Both the position numbers and the translations under genes were made by a program. The notes below the pieces were generated by a model. That model saw only the letters and a program-made list of their open reading frames with translations. It did not search any database and was not told where the DNA came from. A DNA stretch of 57,196 bases from positions 1 through 57,196 of the forward strand of contig NZ_QGGR01000043.1 of NCBI RefSeq assembly GCF_003148685.1, in the 5' to 3' direction. Origin of the DNA: Actinoplanes xinjiangensis (GTDB lineage Bacteria > Actinomycetota > Actinomycetes > Mycobacteriales > Micromonosporaceae). Each line of letters begins with the position of its first letter. Within the stretch, counting starts at the first letter, position 1. Shown here piece after piece: positions 32,460 to 40,340 of this stretch.

Positions 32460-33224
32460 TCATCGGACATCGACCGAACGGACCAGTTCGCGCAGCGCGT
32501 CACCGATCCCGGCCGGCACGGTGTAACGCCTCTCCAGCCATCCGAGAGTGAACCTGACCGCCGCCACGTTCCCGGTGTAGCCGGGAACCATCGCGGCGAG
32601 CGGCAGCACCTCCACCGGATGGGCGCGCTCGATGCGCCGGGCCGGTTCGAAGGCGTCGCGGTACGGCGGTTCGCCACCACCCAGGCGCAACAGGGCGATC
32701 ACCGCGTCGACGGCACGGTGCTGGATCAGCCGGGACGCGGCCAGGTGCTCGCCGCGCAGTTCCCGGTGCAGCCCGATGTAGAGACTGACCAGGGCGTCGT
32801 TCAGGTGGTACTCCTCGGTGTCGAACGGTGGCCGCGGAACCGGGGCACCCGAGGTCGCCAGGCCGGCGGGCGCACCCGGCCGGCGCCACACCACCCGCGC
32901 ACCGGCGAACGGCGTCCGGGCCAGGTCGGCGACGGTCAGCACCCGGTACTCGACGAAGACCCCGTCGGCGTACAGGGCCCGGCGGCCGCCCCGCTGATGG
33001 GTGAAGAGGTACGTCACCGGGCCGGGCGCCTCCAGCCAGTCCGTCCGGTCCAGGTAGCGCCAGGCCGCCCCGTCCTCGACGATCACATAGAAGTCCAGGT
33101 CGGAATGGTCGTCCAGACGGGCCGGCTGGGCACCGCACGACCCCAGGCCGAGCAGCGCGATCGTGTCCCCCCGCTCCTTCAGGACCACGGCGATCTCGTC
33201 GAGCCTGCGCATGACCGATCTCAT
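32460..33224 (-). CDS. Nucleotidyltransferase-fold protein
   Basis: A 254-residue protein of the Pol-beta-type nucleotidyltransferase superfamily. The motif GLGSCGAQPARLDDHSDLDF (residues about 26-45) has the GS...DxD metal triad of aminoglycoside-type nucleotidyltransferases. The helical C-terminal half (HLNDALVSLYIGLHRELRGEH) is as in lincosamide/streptomycin nucleotidyltransferases. It may adenylylate an antibiotic or small molecule, or be a divergent housekeeping enzyme. Start at 33222-33224 with a perfect GAGGAGGTGCG site. Not linked to a cluster. Confidence 0.82.
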   Translation of the reverse strand: MRSVMRRLDEIAVVLKERGDTIALLGLGSCGAQPARLDDHSDLDFYVIVEDGAAWRYLDRTDWLEAPGPVTYLFTHQRGGRRALYADGVFVEYRVLTVADLARTPFAGARVVWRRPGAPAGLATSGAPVPRPPFDTEEYHLNDALVSLYIGLHRELRGEHLAASRLIQHRAVDAVIALLRLGGGEPPYRDAFEPARRIERAHPVEVLPLAAMVPGYTGNVAAVRFTLGWLERRYTVPAGIGDALRELVRSVDVR

Positions 33225-33287
33225 CGCACCTCCTCGATGGGTGAATGCATCATCACCGGCCGCGGCCGAAGATGCGAGGATCGGGCG

Positions 33288-33833
33288 GTGAGCCGGGTCC
33301 ATGTCGTGTACGCCCATCCGTCGCCGGACGGTTTCACCCGTGAGGTGCTCGACGCGTTTCTGGGCGGGCTCTCGGCGTACACCCTGTCGGACCTTTATCA
33401 GGCCGGCTTCCCGGCGGTGATGAGCGCTGCAGAGTACGCGCGGACGGCCGCCGACCCGGTGCCCGCCGACGTGGCGGCGGAACAGGACCGCCTCGCCGCG
33501 GCGGACGTGTGGGCGTTCGTCTACCCGGTGTGGTGGGCGGACTGCCCGGCGATCCTCAAGGGATGGTTCGACCGGGTGTGGACCGTCGGATGGGCATACC
33601 AACCGATGACGGTACGACCGGCGAAGCGCGCGATCGTGCTGTGCACCGCCGGGTACCGCGTCGAGGAGTTACAGGCCGCCGGGCACTACCAGGCCATGCG
33701 TGCCGTGATGATCGACGACCGGATCGGCGCCCGGGCGGAGTCCGCCGAGTTCGTCGTGCTCGGCGGACCCGACCGGGCCGCCCACCTGGAACGGGCCGCC
33801 GCCCTCGGCCGGTCCGTCCAGGCGGTTACCTGA
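33288..33833 (+). CDS. NAD(P)H dehydrogenase (quinone)/modulator-type flavodoxin-fold reductase
   Basis: A 181-residue member of the NQO/MdaB-type flavodoxin-like family (VYAHPSPDGFTREVLDAFL at the N-terminus; VYPVWWADCPAILKGWFDRV before the FMN/FAD site; LCTAGYRVEEL). It would reduce quinones by two electrons with NAD(P)H. GTG start at 33288; divergent from the nucleotidyltransferase gene with a 63-base spacer. Next to the RidA gene. Confidence 0.88.
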   Translation: MSRVHVVYAHPSPDGFTREVLDAFLGGLSAYTLSDLYQAGFPAVMSAAEYARTAADPVPADVAAEQDRLAAADVWAFVYPVWWADCPAILKGWFDRVWTVGWAYQPMTVRPAKRAIVLCTAGYRVEELQAAGHYQAMRAVMIDDRIGARAESAEFVVLGGPDRAAHLERAAALGRSVQAVT

Positions 33834-33921
33834 AGGTGACCGGGTTTCGAAAAAGTGCCTTCTTCCCTGGCCAACGCCGGTCTCTTACGGTTACCGAGGA
33901 ACCAGAGGAAAGGGAAACACC

Positions 33922-34329
33922 ATGGCTGTGACACTCGTGAATCCGCCCGGCCTGCCGGTCGTCGACGTCTACCACCAGGTGTCGGTCGCCACCGGGTCGC
34001 GGCTGGTGCACGTCGCCGGGCAGGTCGCCTGGGATGCCGACGGCCGGCTCGTCGGGGAGGGGGATCTGGCCGCGCAGGTCGAACAGTGCTACGTCAACGT
34101 GGCCGCGGCGCTGGCCGGGGTCGGGGCCGGGTTCGACGACGTGGTGAAACTGACGGTGCACGTCGTCGACTGGCGGCCGGAGAAGATGGGCGCGCTGGTC
34201 GAGGGCATGGGCCGGGCGGCGGCACGACTGGGGTTCACCGCCGCGCCGCCCGCGTCGCTGTTCGGGATCGTCGCGCTGGACGTTCCCGAGCATCTGGTGG
34301 AGGTCGAGGTGACCGCGGTCCTGGATTGA
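33922..34329 (+). CDS. RidA/YjgF/Rid family protein
   Basis: A 135-residue trimeric RidA-like enamine/imine deaminase (HVAGQVAWDADGRLVGEGD, KLTVHVVDWRPEKM, PPASLFGIVAL). Such proteins hydrolyse reactive enamines. In RidA proper, an Arg near residue 105 binds the carboxylate; here the matching region reads GFTAAPPASLF without it, so it belongs to one of the Rid4-7-type subgroups. Good AGGAAAGG site 10 bases upstream. Convergent with the HxlR gene, with only 8 bases between the stops. Confidence 0.86.
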   Translation: MAVTLVNPPGLPVVDVYHQVSVATGSRLVHVAGQVAWDADGRLVGEGDLAAQVEQCYVNVAAALAGVGAGFDDVVKLTVHVVDWRPEKMGALVEGMGRAAARLGFTAAPPASLFGIVALDVPEHLVEVEVTAVLD

Positions 34330-34337
34330 CCGGACGG

Positions 34338-34715
34338 TCAGCCGTCGCGCCGGGCGGCTTCGATGTGGGGCAGGAAGCGCTGGGTCCAGTCGCACATGCC
34401 GTCCACCACCGTACGCAGTGCCTGGCCGGCCTCGGTCAGGGTGTACTCGACGCGGGGCGGGACCGTCGCGTGGACGGTGCGGGTGATCAGCCCGTTGTGT
34501 TCCAGCATGCGCAGGTTCTGGGTGAGCATCTTGTGGCTGATGCCGCCGATCGCGTCCCGCAGCTCGCCGAAACGCATGGTCCGCTGACCGACGAACTCGA
34601 TGATCAGCAGGGCCCACTTGTTGGCTATCTCCGCGAAGATCTCCCGGGCCAGGGAATCAGCCCGGGCCAGGTCGGCGTCGGGTGGTAGCTCGCTGATCTC
34701 CTGCCGGGTGCCCAC
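34338..34715 (-). CDS. HxlR-family winged-helix regulator
   Basis: A 125-residue HxlR regulator (NKWALLIIEFVGQRTMRFGE, GISHKMLTQNLRMLEHNGL, PPRVEYTLTEAGQALRTVV). Such regulators respond to electrophiles, quinones or redox changes and often control nearby reductases. The convergent NQO-type reductase and RidA genes are the obvious candidates. No cysteine lies in the N-terminal sensor region. The start codon at 34715 (MGTRQEISELPPDA) fits the family length. Confidence 0.88.
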   Translation of the reverse strand: MGTRQEISELPPDADLARADSLAREIFAEIANKWALLIIEFVGQRTMRFGELRDAIGGISHKMLTQNLRMLEHNGLITRTVHATVPPRVEYTLTEAGQALRTVVDGMCDWTQRFLPHIEAARRDG

Positions 34716-34780
34716 CGGCCCACTCTCCAGCAGTTCCCCGGTAACCGCAAGAGAGTGAGCCGGTGGGCGTACGCCCCGGG

Positions 34781-35680
34781 TCAGTGCCTGGCGAAGTCGT
34801 CGGTCAGTTCCCGCATGGCCACGGCGGAGTCGTCGGTGAGGAGCCAGCCCTTCTCGTCCTCCCGGCCCACGCTGGACCAGGCCAGGTAGACACTCGGCGG
34901 GAGATCGAGCGGCTTCCGGCCGGTCGCGTAGCGGTCGAAGACCGTCGCCAGCCAGGCCGACTCGCGGCGGATGGTGGCCGCACGCAGCCCGTCGTCACCC
35001 ATGAAGCCGCGCTCGCCGAGCCCGTAGGTCACCGCCGCGCCGGCGGCCAGGCGGGGCCGCACGATCGCCGTGAACCAGCCCATGAACCCGGGGTGCTCCG
35101 GCAGGATCAGGTGGGCCGGGAACGCGCCGTTGTTCTCGTTCATTCCGGAGTAGACGTCGCACAGGTACTCGTCGGCGACGACCCGCCGCCAGGGGCCCGG
35201 GTCCTGCGCGGCCCGGCCGCCCGGGCGCCACTGGTAGGCCATCGCGCAGTACGCCACGCGCGCACCCGGCCAGCCCGTCTTGATCTCGTTGCGGGACCTG
35301 TCGAAGAGGGCCCGGAAGGTCTCACCGTCGAGGCGGTGCTCCCCGCCCTCCGGCTCGTGATGCACGATGATCCCGGCCCACGGGTGTTCCTTCAGCCAGG
35401 CGCCGATCTCCCGGTGGACGGCCGCCCACCGGCCCGCCGCCACCTCGCGGGGCGCCGGCTTGTAGGAGACGTAGACACCGCCGTCCCTCCAGGGGCGGGC
35501 CAGTTCACGGATGCGGTCGAACACCTTCCGCGGATCGCCGCCCGGCGGCAGCGGCGGGATGAACCCGCGGCCGATCCGTGCGGCCGGATAGCGTTCCCGG
35601 GTGCTCGACGGCAGAGCATCCTCGTGTACGCCGACGGACACCGCCCGGTCGATGACGGCACTCATGGGGTTGACAGGCAT
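34781..35680 (-). CDS. TIM-barrel glycoside-hydrolase-like protein
   Basis: A 299-residue cytoplasmic protein with no signal peptide. Segments such as GGVYVSYKPAP, WAGIIVHHEPEGG and ARVAYCAMAYQW look like the strands of a (beta/alpha)8 hydrolase; the His-Glu-Pro after a strand resembles the acid/base position of GH26-like enzymes. I cannot assign a family with confidence. A second in-frame ATG at 35665 (MSAVIDRAV) is an equal candidate for the start. It stands alone between HxlR and a 447-base intergenic region. Confidence 0.6.
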   Translation of the reverse strand: MPVNPMSAVIDRAVSVGVHEDALPSSTRERYPAARIGRGFIPPLPPGGDPRKVFDRIRELARPWRDGGVYVSYKPAPREVAAGRWAAVHREIGAWLKEHPWAGIIVHHEPEGGEHRLDGETFRALFDRSRNEIKTGWPGARVAYCAMAYQWRPGGRAAQDPGPWRRVVADEYLCDVYSGMNENNGAFPAHLILPEHPGFMGWFTAIVRPRLAAGAAVTYGLGERGFMGDDGLRAATIRRESAWLATVFDRYATGRKPLDLPPSVYLAWSSVGREDEKGWLLTDDSAVAMRELTDDFARH

Positions 35681-35815
35681 TCGCCGGCCTCCGATTCTCA
35701 GTTCGTCCGTTTTATCCGGACGGCTCCAGAATCGTCCCGGATCACCGACACGGCATCACGCTGTTCACCCGAAAGCCGGACGCTCGTGTACGGCGGAGGC
35801 GGTACCCGCGCGCGT

Positions 35816-35989
35816 TCACCTGGCCGGCCGGCTCAGTGCCCTCCGCGCGCCCGCCGCCGGTGCCGCCGGGGAGCCGTTGAGCAACTGGAGAAGGGGCTCC
35901 CACACATCCTTGATGCCCGCGTCGGCCACCTCCCCGGTGCGCGGGCCGGGAGCGGTACGGACGGCGACACGAAGCTGCGAAGAAGTCAT
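35816..35989 (-). CDS. Short possible ORF (57 aa)
   Basis: ATG at 35987-35989, TGA at 35816-35818. It encodes a 57-residue peptide starting MTSSQLRVAVRTAPG with a helical-looking centre (GIKDVWEPLLQLLNGSP). No Shine-Dalgarno is visible and I do not recognise it. The surrounding stretch 35681-36127 otherwise shows no gene; it has AT-richer promoter-like DNA near 35700-35760 and must hold the promoter of the acetyltransferase at 36128. Confidence 0.3.
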   Translation of the reverse strand: MTSSQLRVAVRTAPGPRTGEVADAGIKDVWEPLLQLLNGSPAAPAAGARRALSRPAR

Positions 35990-36127
35990 GCCGGAAGGAT
36001 GGGCCCGCCGTCTCTGCGCAGCCTCAAGCCGACCTCAGAAATCAGACAAGGCCGCACACCCCGGCTTGCCGGTCCACTGTAGAGTCGATCTTCGGCGGGG
36101 GCCGGGCTGACGGGGAGGCGACCCATC

Positions 36128-36916
36128 GTGGACGAGGTCTCGATCCGGTTTCTCGACGGCGAATCGGACATCAACACCCTGACCAGGCTGTACGACACGG
36201 TGATCGCGCCGAGTTTCGTGACCGCCGAGCGGGAACCCGTGGAGAGGTTGCGGCGGGTGCTGGCCGCCGACGAGCTGCGCGGGGCGATCGCGGTGACGCC
36301 GGACGGGGAGCCGGTGGGCGCGCTGTTCCTGGAGTGGTTCGCCGACATCCGGGCCGCACTGCTCTGCTACTTCGCCGTCCGGCCCGATCTGCGCGGTCAG
36401 GGCATCGGCCATCGGCTGGTCGCCGGCGCCACGCCGCGATGGCGGGCGGAGCTGCGGCCGCACGTGGTCTTCGCCGAGGCCGGAGACCCGGCCTTCCCGG
36501 ACGACTCGGCGGGCGGGGACGGGGACACGGCGGGCGGCGGCGACTCGGCGGGCGACGACGGCTACGCGACGGGCGGGGACGGCGACTCGGCGGACGGGGA
36601 CGACTACGGCGATGGGGATGCGCGGTTGCGGTTGTATGCCGGGTTCGGTGCGCGCCGCCTGCCGCTGCCGTATCTGATGCCGGAGCTGGCGCCGGGCGCG
36701 GGACGCCTGTCGAACCTGCTGCTCCTGGTGGTCGAGGCGGACCCGGCGGTGAGCCCGGCCCCGGACCTGATCCGGAGCGCGATCGTCGAGGACTTCCTGA
36801 CGCGCTACTTCGCCCGGCAGGAGGGCGGCCCGGTCCGCGACGACGACGGGGAACTGGGGCGGCTGCTCGCCGAGTGCCGCCGGGCCGACGCGCTGCCCCT
36901 GCTCACTATCGGTTGA
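36128..36916 (+). CDS. GNAT N-acetyltransferase with internal low-complexity insert
   Basis: A 262-residue acetyltransferase. The CoA-binding motif RGQGIGHRLVAGATPRW sits near residue 92, and the region before it (LLCYFAVRPDL) forms the beta-4 strand. Residues about 124-164 are a Gly/Asp-rich repeat (units such as GGDGDSADGD) that interrupts the fold between strands 4 and 5. The C-terminal domain is divergent. GTG start at 36128. The acceptor is unknown. Confidence 0.75.
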   Translation: MDEVSIRFLDGESDINTLTRLYDTVIAPSFVTAEREPVERLRRVLAADELRGAIAVTPDGEPVGALFLEWFADIRAALLCYFAVRPDLRGQGIGHRLVAGATPRWRAELRPHVVFAEAGDPAFPDDSAGGDGDTAGGGDSAGDDGYATGGDGDSADGDDYGDGDARLRLYAGFGARRLPLPYLMPELAPGAGRLSNLLLLVVEADPAVSPAPDLIRSAIVEDFLTRYFARQEGGPVRDDDGELGRLLAECRRADALPLLTIG

Positions 36917-37047
36917 CACCCGGCCAGCCGGTCGACGCTGAGGAGCCGGGTCGCTGCCGATCGATCCGCCGGCATCGGCGCCTAGGATCCTCAGTGGACG
37001 GGCTCGGGTGGGGCCGTGACCCCTCCCGTATGGACCAGGAGGTCAGG

Positions 37048-38223
37048 ATGCCGGCGGACACCACGGTCGTGATCATCGGGGCGGGGCCCGCCGGGATGTC
37101 GCTGGCCAACTTCCTCCAGCGGCGCGGCGTGAGCTGCGTGGTGCTGGAGATGCGCGACCGGGCGTACGTCGAGGGCCGTCAACGGGCCGGGGTCATCGAC
37201 CATCGCGCCGGGGAGATCTTCGCCGAGTTCGGCCTCGACGGGCCGGTGGCCGCCGGTGGGCCGGTCGAGACGCTGCTGGAGATCCGCACCGACGGGGTGT
37301 CCCGCCTGCTCGACGTTCCGGCGCTGGCCGGTGGCCGCCCCAGCCGCCTGGTGCCGCAGCAGATGCTGGTCCAGCGCCTGATCGGCACCTTCCTCGACGG
37401 CGGCGGTGACCTGCGGTTCGGGGCGCTCGACGTGACCCCGCACGACCTCGGCGGCGACCGGCCCCGCCTCACCTACCTGGACGCCGACGGTGGTGAGCAC
37501 GAGCTGAGCTGCGACTACGTGGCCGGGTGCGACGGTTTTCACGGGGTGAGCAGGCGCAGCATCCCGGAGGGGGAGCTGACCACCTACTCCTTCGACCACG
37601 GCATCGGGTGGTACACGGTGCTCGCCGACTCCCCCGCCCCGCGCTACCCGCTGATGGCGGTCAGCCGGCACGGGTTCGCCGCCCAGTTCGCCCGGGGACC
37701 ACGGGCCAGCCGCTTCTACCTCCAGTACCGGCCGGGCGACGATCCGCGGCAGTGGCCGGACGAGGACACGTGGAGCGAGTTGCGGCTGCGCCTCGGTGAC
37801 GAGAGCCTGCCGGCCGGCGCGATCACCGGCCGCGAGGTGGTGGAGATGCGCAGTTTCGTGGCCGAGCCGATGTCGTACGGCCGGATGTTCCTGGTCGGCG
37901 ACGCCGCGCACATCATCACGCCGATGGGCGCCAAGGGCATGAACCTGGCGATCGCCGACGCCTACGTGCTGGCCCGGGCGATCATCGACGGCGACGGGCT
38001 CGGCGAGTACTCGGCCACCTGCCTGCGGCGGACCTGGGACTACCAGGAGTTCTCCCGGTGGTATACGGAGATGGTGCACGACGCCGGCGACGACTCGGCG
38101 GCCGGCCCGTTCCGGCGCAGGCTGGCCCTGGCCCGCCTGGACCGGCTGTTCCGGTCGCCGCCGGCCGCCGCCGCCTTCGCCGATCTGATGGCCGGTACCG
38201 AGGTCAGTCGTGCTTCACCGTGA
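37048..38223 (+). CDS. PobA-like FAD-dependent aromatic hydroxylase (second copy)
   Basis: A 391-residue paralogue of the 4-hydroxybenzoate hydroxylase at 30739. FAD motif VIIGAGPAGMSLANFLQRRG, EMRDRAYVEGRQRAGVIDH, and LVGDAAHIITPMGAKGMNLA. In PobA proper the last motif reads PPTGAKGLN; the T-P-M-G change near the active site suggests another substrate. It has a perfect AGGAGG at 5-6 bases from the ATG at 37048. Not next to any ring-cleavage genes. Its 3' end overlaps the convergent PL7 lyase gene by 20 bases. Confidence 0.9.
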   Translation: MPADTTVVIIGAGPAGMSLANFLQRRGVSCVVLEMRDRAYVEGRQRAGVIDHRAGEIFAEFGLDGPVAAGGPVETLLEIRTDGVSRLLDVPALAGGRPSRLVPQQMLVQRLIGTFLDGGGDLRFGALDVTPHDLGGDRPRLTYLDADGGEHELSCDYVAGCDGFHGVSRRSIPEGELTTYSFDHGIGWYTVLADSPAPRYPLMAVSRHGFAAQFARGPRASRFYLQYRPGDDPRQWPDEDTWSELRLRLGDESLPAGAITGREVVEMRSFVAEPMSYGRMFLVGDAAHIITPMGAKGMNLAIADAYVLARAIIDGDGLGEYSATCLRRTWDYQEFSRWYTEMVHDAGDDSAAGPFRRRLALARLDRLFRSPPAAAAFADLMAGTEVSRASP

Positions 38224-38989
38224 GGCTGTAGAACTTGACCTTCGCGCCGTTGGCGGTGCTCTCCGACGACGACTGGTTGTAGGAGCCGGCCTTGAAGTAC
38301 TGGCGGTACGGGTTGAACGCCGACGGGATCGTGTACGAGGTCCTCGTACCGTTGATCGTGAGGTTGATCCGGCTGCCGTTGACGTTGATGACGTAGGTCC
38401 ATTTCACGCCGAGCGCCACGGAGCCGACCTTGTGCAGGGTCTGGCCGCTGGCGTCCGGTGAGTTCTGGGTGCCGAGGAAGATGTCGCCGTTCGGCCGGTA
38501 GTAGAGCTCGGCGAGCGGCTTGGTCGACGTGCCACCGGTGCCGAGCTTGACCTGCCCGACGGCGACGTTCTTGGTCACCGAGACGATCCGCAGCTGGGCG
38601 CTGAGCGTGTGGTTGCCGGCCAGCGTCCAGTTCGCGGCGCTGCCGTTGGGGTTCATCTCGCGCAGTTCGGACCGGGCGTACTTCGAGTTCGGTGTGGTGA
38701 CGCCCTTCTCCGGCGCCCAGAACGTCATCGATCCGTCGTTCTTATCGGTCCAGAAGAAGGTCGGGTTCGTGTAGCCGCCGGCGCCCTTGAGCCGGGCCGG
38801 GGAGATGGTGTCGGGGCTGCCCGGCGAGCCGGTGGGCAGCTGCAACGACCAGACCGAGAGGTCGAAGTTGCCGCCCGGCGGCAGGCTCGGGTCGAGCGCC
38901 GCGGCGGAGGCGCTGCCGACGCCGAGGGCGCCGAGGGCACCGGCGGCGGCGGTGGACAGGGAGAGGGCGAGCACGGTACGTCGTTGCAT
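38204..38989 (-). CDS. Secreted polysaccharide lyase family 7 protein (alginate-lyase-like)
   Basis: A 261-residue secreted protein. The N-terminus MQRRTVLALSLSTAAAG has a twin-arginine-like signal ending in SASAA. PL7 hallmarks follow: YARSELREM (residues 105-112), the GQVKLG strand near 145-150, and YRQYFKAGSYNQSSSES. PL7 enzymes cleave alginate by beta-elimination. The usual Q-I/V-H triad member is Lys148 here (QVK), so activity or specificity may differ. The nearby uronate genes at 40-43 kb would take up and use its products. Confidence 0.82.
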   Translation of the reverse strand: MQRRTVLALSLSTAAAGALGALGVGSASAAALDPSLPPGGNFDLSVWSLQLPTGSPGSPDTISPARLKGAGGYTNPTFFWTDKNDGSMTFWAPEKGVTTPNSKYARSELREMNPNGSAANWTLAGNHTLSAQLRIVSVTKNVAVGQVKLGTGGTSTKPLAELYYRPNGDIFLGTQNSPDASGQTLHKVGSVALGVKWTYVINVNGSRINLTINGTRTSYTIPSAFNPYRQYFKAGSYNQSSSESTANGAKVKFYSLTVKHD

Positions 38990-39118
38990 GGGGATGACCT
39001 CGTCACCGTTGGGGGAATCGGTAAGACGGTTAACAGACAACCAGTTTAACGATCGACGTTCAAGAATCTCCCGGTTCCGGAATCCTTAAATCTCCTTAAC
39101 GAGCCGTTTCGGACTACG

Positions 39119-39901
39119 GTGGCGTCGATGTGGGAGTCGGGAACCGCCTATGAGGCCTACGTGGGCCGCTGGAGTCGTCACGTGGCCGCCGATTTCGTGG
39201 CCTGGCTGGACCTGCCGCCCGGCCTGACATGGCTCGACGCCGGCGCCGGAACCGGCGCCCTGACCTCGGCGATCACGGCCGGAGCAGCCCCACTGCGGGT
39301 GGCGTGCGTCGATCGGTCACTGGGCTTTCTCACCGCCGCCCGGACCGCGGCCGCCGGCCCGGCGCGGGTCTGCGCCGGTGACGCCACGGCCCTGCCGCTG
39401 CGGAGCCGCACCTTCCCGGCGGTGGTCTCCGGCCTCACGCTGAACTTCGTGGGACGGCCCGAGGCGGCGGCCCGCGAGTTCGCCCGGGTCGTGACACCGG
39501 GTGGGGCGGTCGCCGCGTACGTCTGGGACTACGCGGGCGGCATGTCGATGCTGCGGGAGTTCTGGGCGGCGGCCACCGAACTCGACCCGGCCGCGGCCAC
39601 GCTCGACGAGGGCCTCCGGTTCGGCTTCTGCCGCGACGACGTACTCGCCGCCTGGTGGACGGGGGCCGGCCTCCGGGACGTGACCACCCGGCGGATCGAG
39701 ATCGCGACCGTGTTCAGCGACTTCGACGACTATTGGCGACCGTTCCTGGGCGGGCAGGGGCCGGCTCCGGCCTACCTCGCCACCCGCACCGGGACGCAGC
39801 GGACGGCGTTGCGCGAACTGCTGCGCAGCCGCCTGCCGGCCGGCCCGGACGGCTCCATCACCCTGACCGCGGCGGCGTGGGCCGTTCGCGGCCGGGGCTG
39901 A
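39119..39901 (+). CDS. Class I SAM-dependent methyltransferase
   Basis: A 260-residue methyltransferase of the UbiE/Methyltransf_11 type (WLDAGAGTGALTSAI as motif I, CAGDATALPLRSRTFPAVVS for motifs II-III, VTPGGAVAAYVWDY). Start at GTG 39119 or ATG 39128. Acceptor unknown. The 129-base spacer to the PL7 gene is AT-rich and probably holds both divergent promoters, with repeated TTAAC words. Confidence 0.88.
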   Translation: MASMWESGTAYEAYVGRWSRHVAADFVAWLDLPPGLTWLDAGAGTGALTSAITAGAAPLRVACVDRSLGFLTAARTAAAGPARVCAGDATALPLRSRTFPAVVSGLTLNFVGRPEAAAREFARVVTPGGAVAAYVWDYAGGMSMLREFWAAATELDPAAATLDEGLRFGFCRDDVLAAWWTGAGLRDVTTRRIEIATVFSDFDDYWRPFLGGQGPAPAYLATRTGTQRTALRELLRSRLPAGPDGSITLTAAAWAVRGRG

Positions 39902-39973
39902 CGGCACCGGCCACCGGGGACGGCCCGGCACCGGCCGACGACAGGGCATCGCCGGCGCCGCACCCGCCCCGCC

Positions 39974-40162
39974 TCAGGTGCGATCGGACTCCAGCGTCCC
40001 GCCGTTGGCGACGTCCTCGCGCTCGATCTCGTCGAAGCGGATGCGCACCGAGGCCCGCCGGGCCTTGAGGATGTCGACCGCGGCCGCCGTGACCGCCTCG
40101 GCGAACTCCCGCCGCTGGTCGAGCGTGCGACCGGACAGCAGTTCAACGGTGATGTTGGGCAT
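39974..40162 (-). CDS. 4-oxalocrotonate tautomerase family protein
   Basis: A 62-residue tautomerase. Met1 is removed to expose the catalytic Pro1 (MPNITVELLSGRTLDQRRE), with Arg residues near 11 and 39. It isomerises enol/keto forms of dicarboxylic or uronate intermediates. It shares its regulatory region with the divergent symporter-kduI-kduD operon, so it probably helps in uronate or related ring-opening steps. Confidence 0.86.
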   Translation of the reverse strand: MPNITVELLSGRTLDQRREFAEAVTAAAVDILKARRASVRIRFDEIEREDVANGGTLESDRT

Positions 40163-40202
40163 GGACCCTCCCTGTTTTCCGTAGACAGGAACATTGTCCC
40201 GG

Positions 40203-40278
40203 TACATGGAACGGCGTCAAGGGTTCATTCATAGACTGCGCTGATTGTGTTCCATGTATTGACAAGCCGTTCCGTGTA
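40203..40278. promoter_or_regulatory. Repeated operator-like half-sites in the tautomerase/symporter spacer
   Basis: TACATGGAAC at 40203-40212, its exact complement GTTCCATGTA at 40249-40258, and GTTCCGTGTA at 40269-40278. The TGGAAC/GTTCCA core resembles sites of KdgR-like IclR regulators, and an IclR gene closes this operon (43430-44230). Confidence 0.55.
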
Positions 40279-40340
40279 GCAGAACATCCTCTCCACGAAA
40301 CATCCCTGTAACGCGTGTCATGCACCGGAGGGGAGCTCAC

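Noticed and set aside
31828..33224. Prophage remnant
   Set aside because: Only the holin-like protein looks phage-like; no integrase, capsid, terminase, lysin or attachment site nearby.
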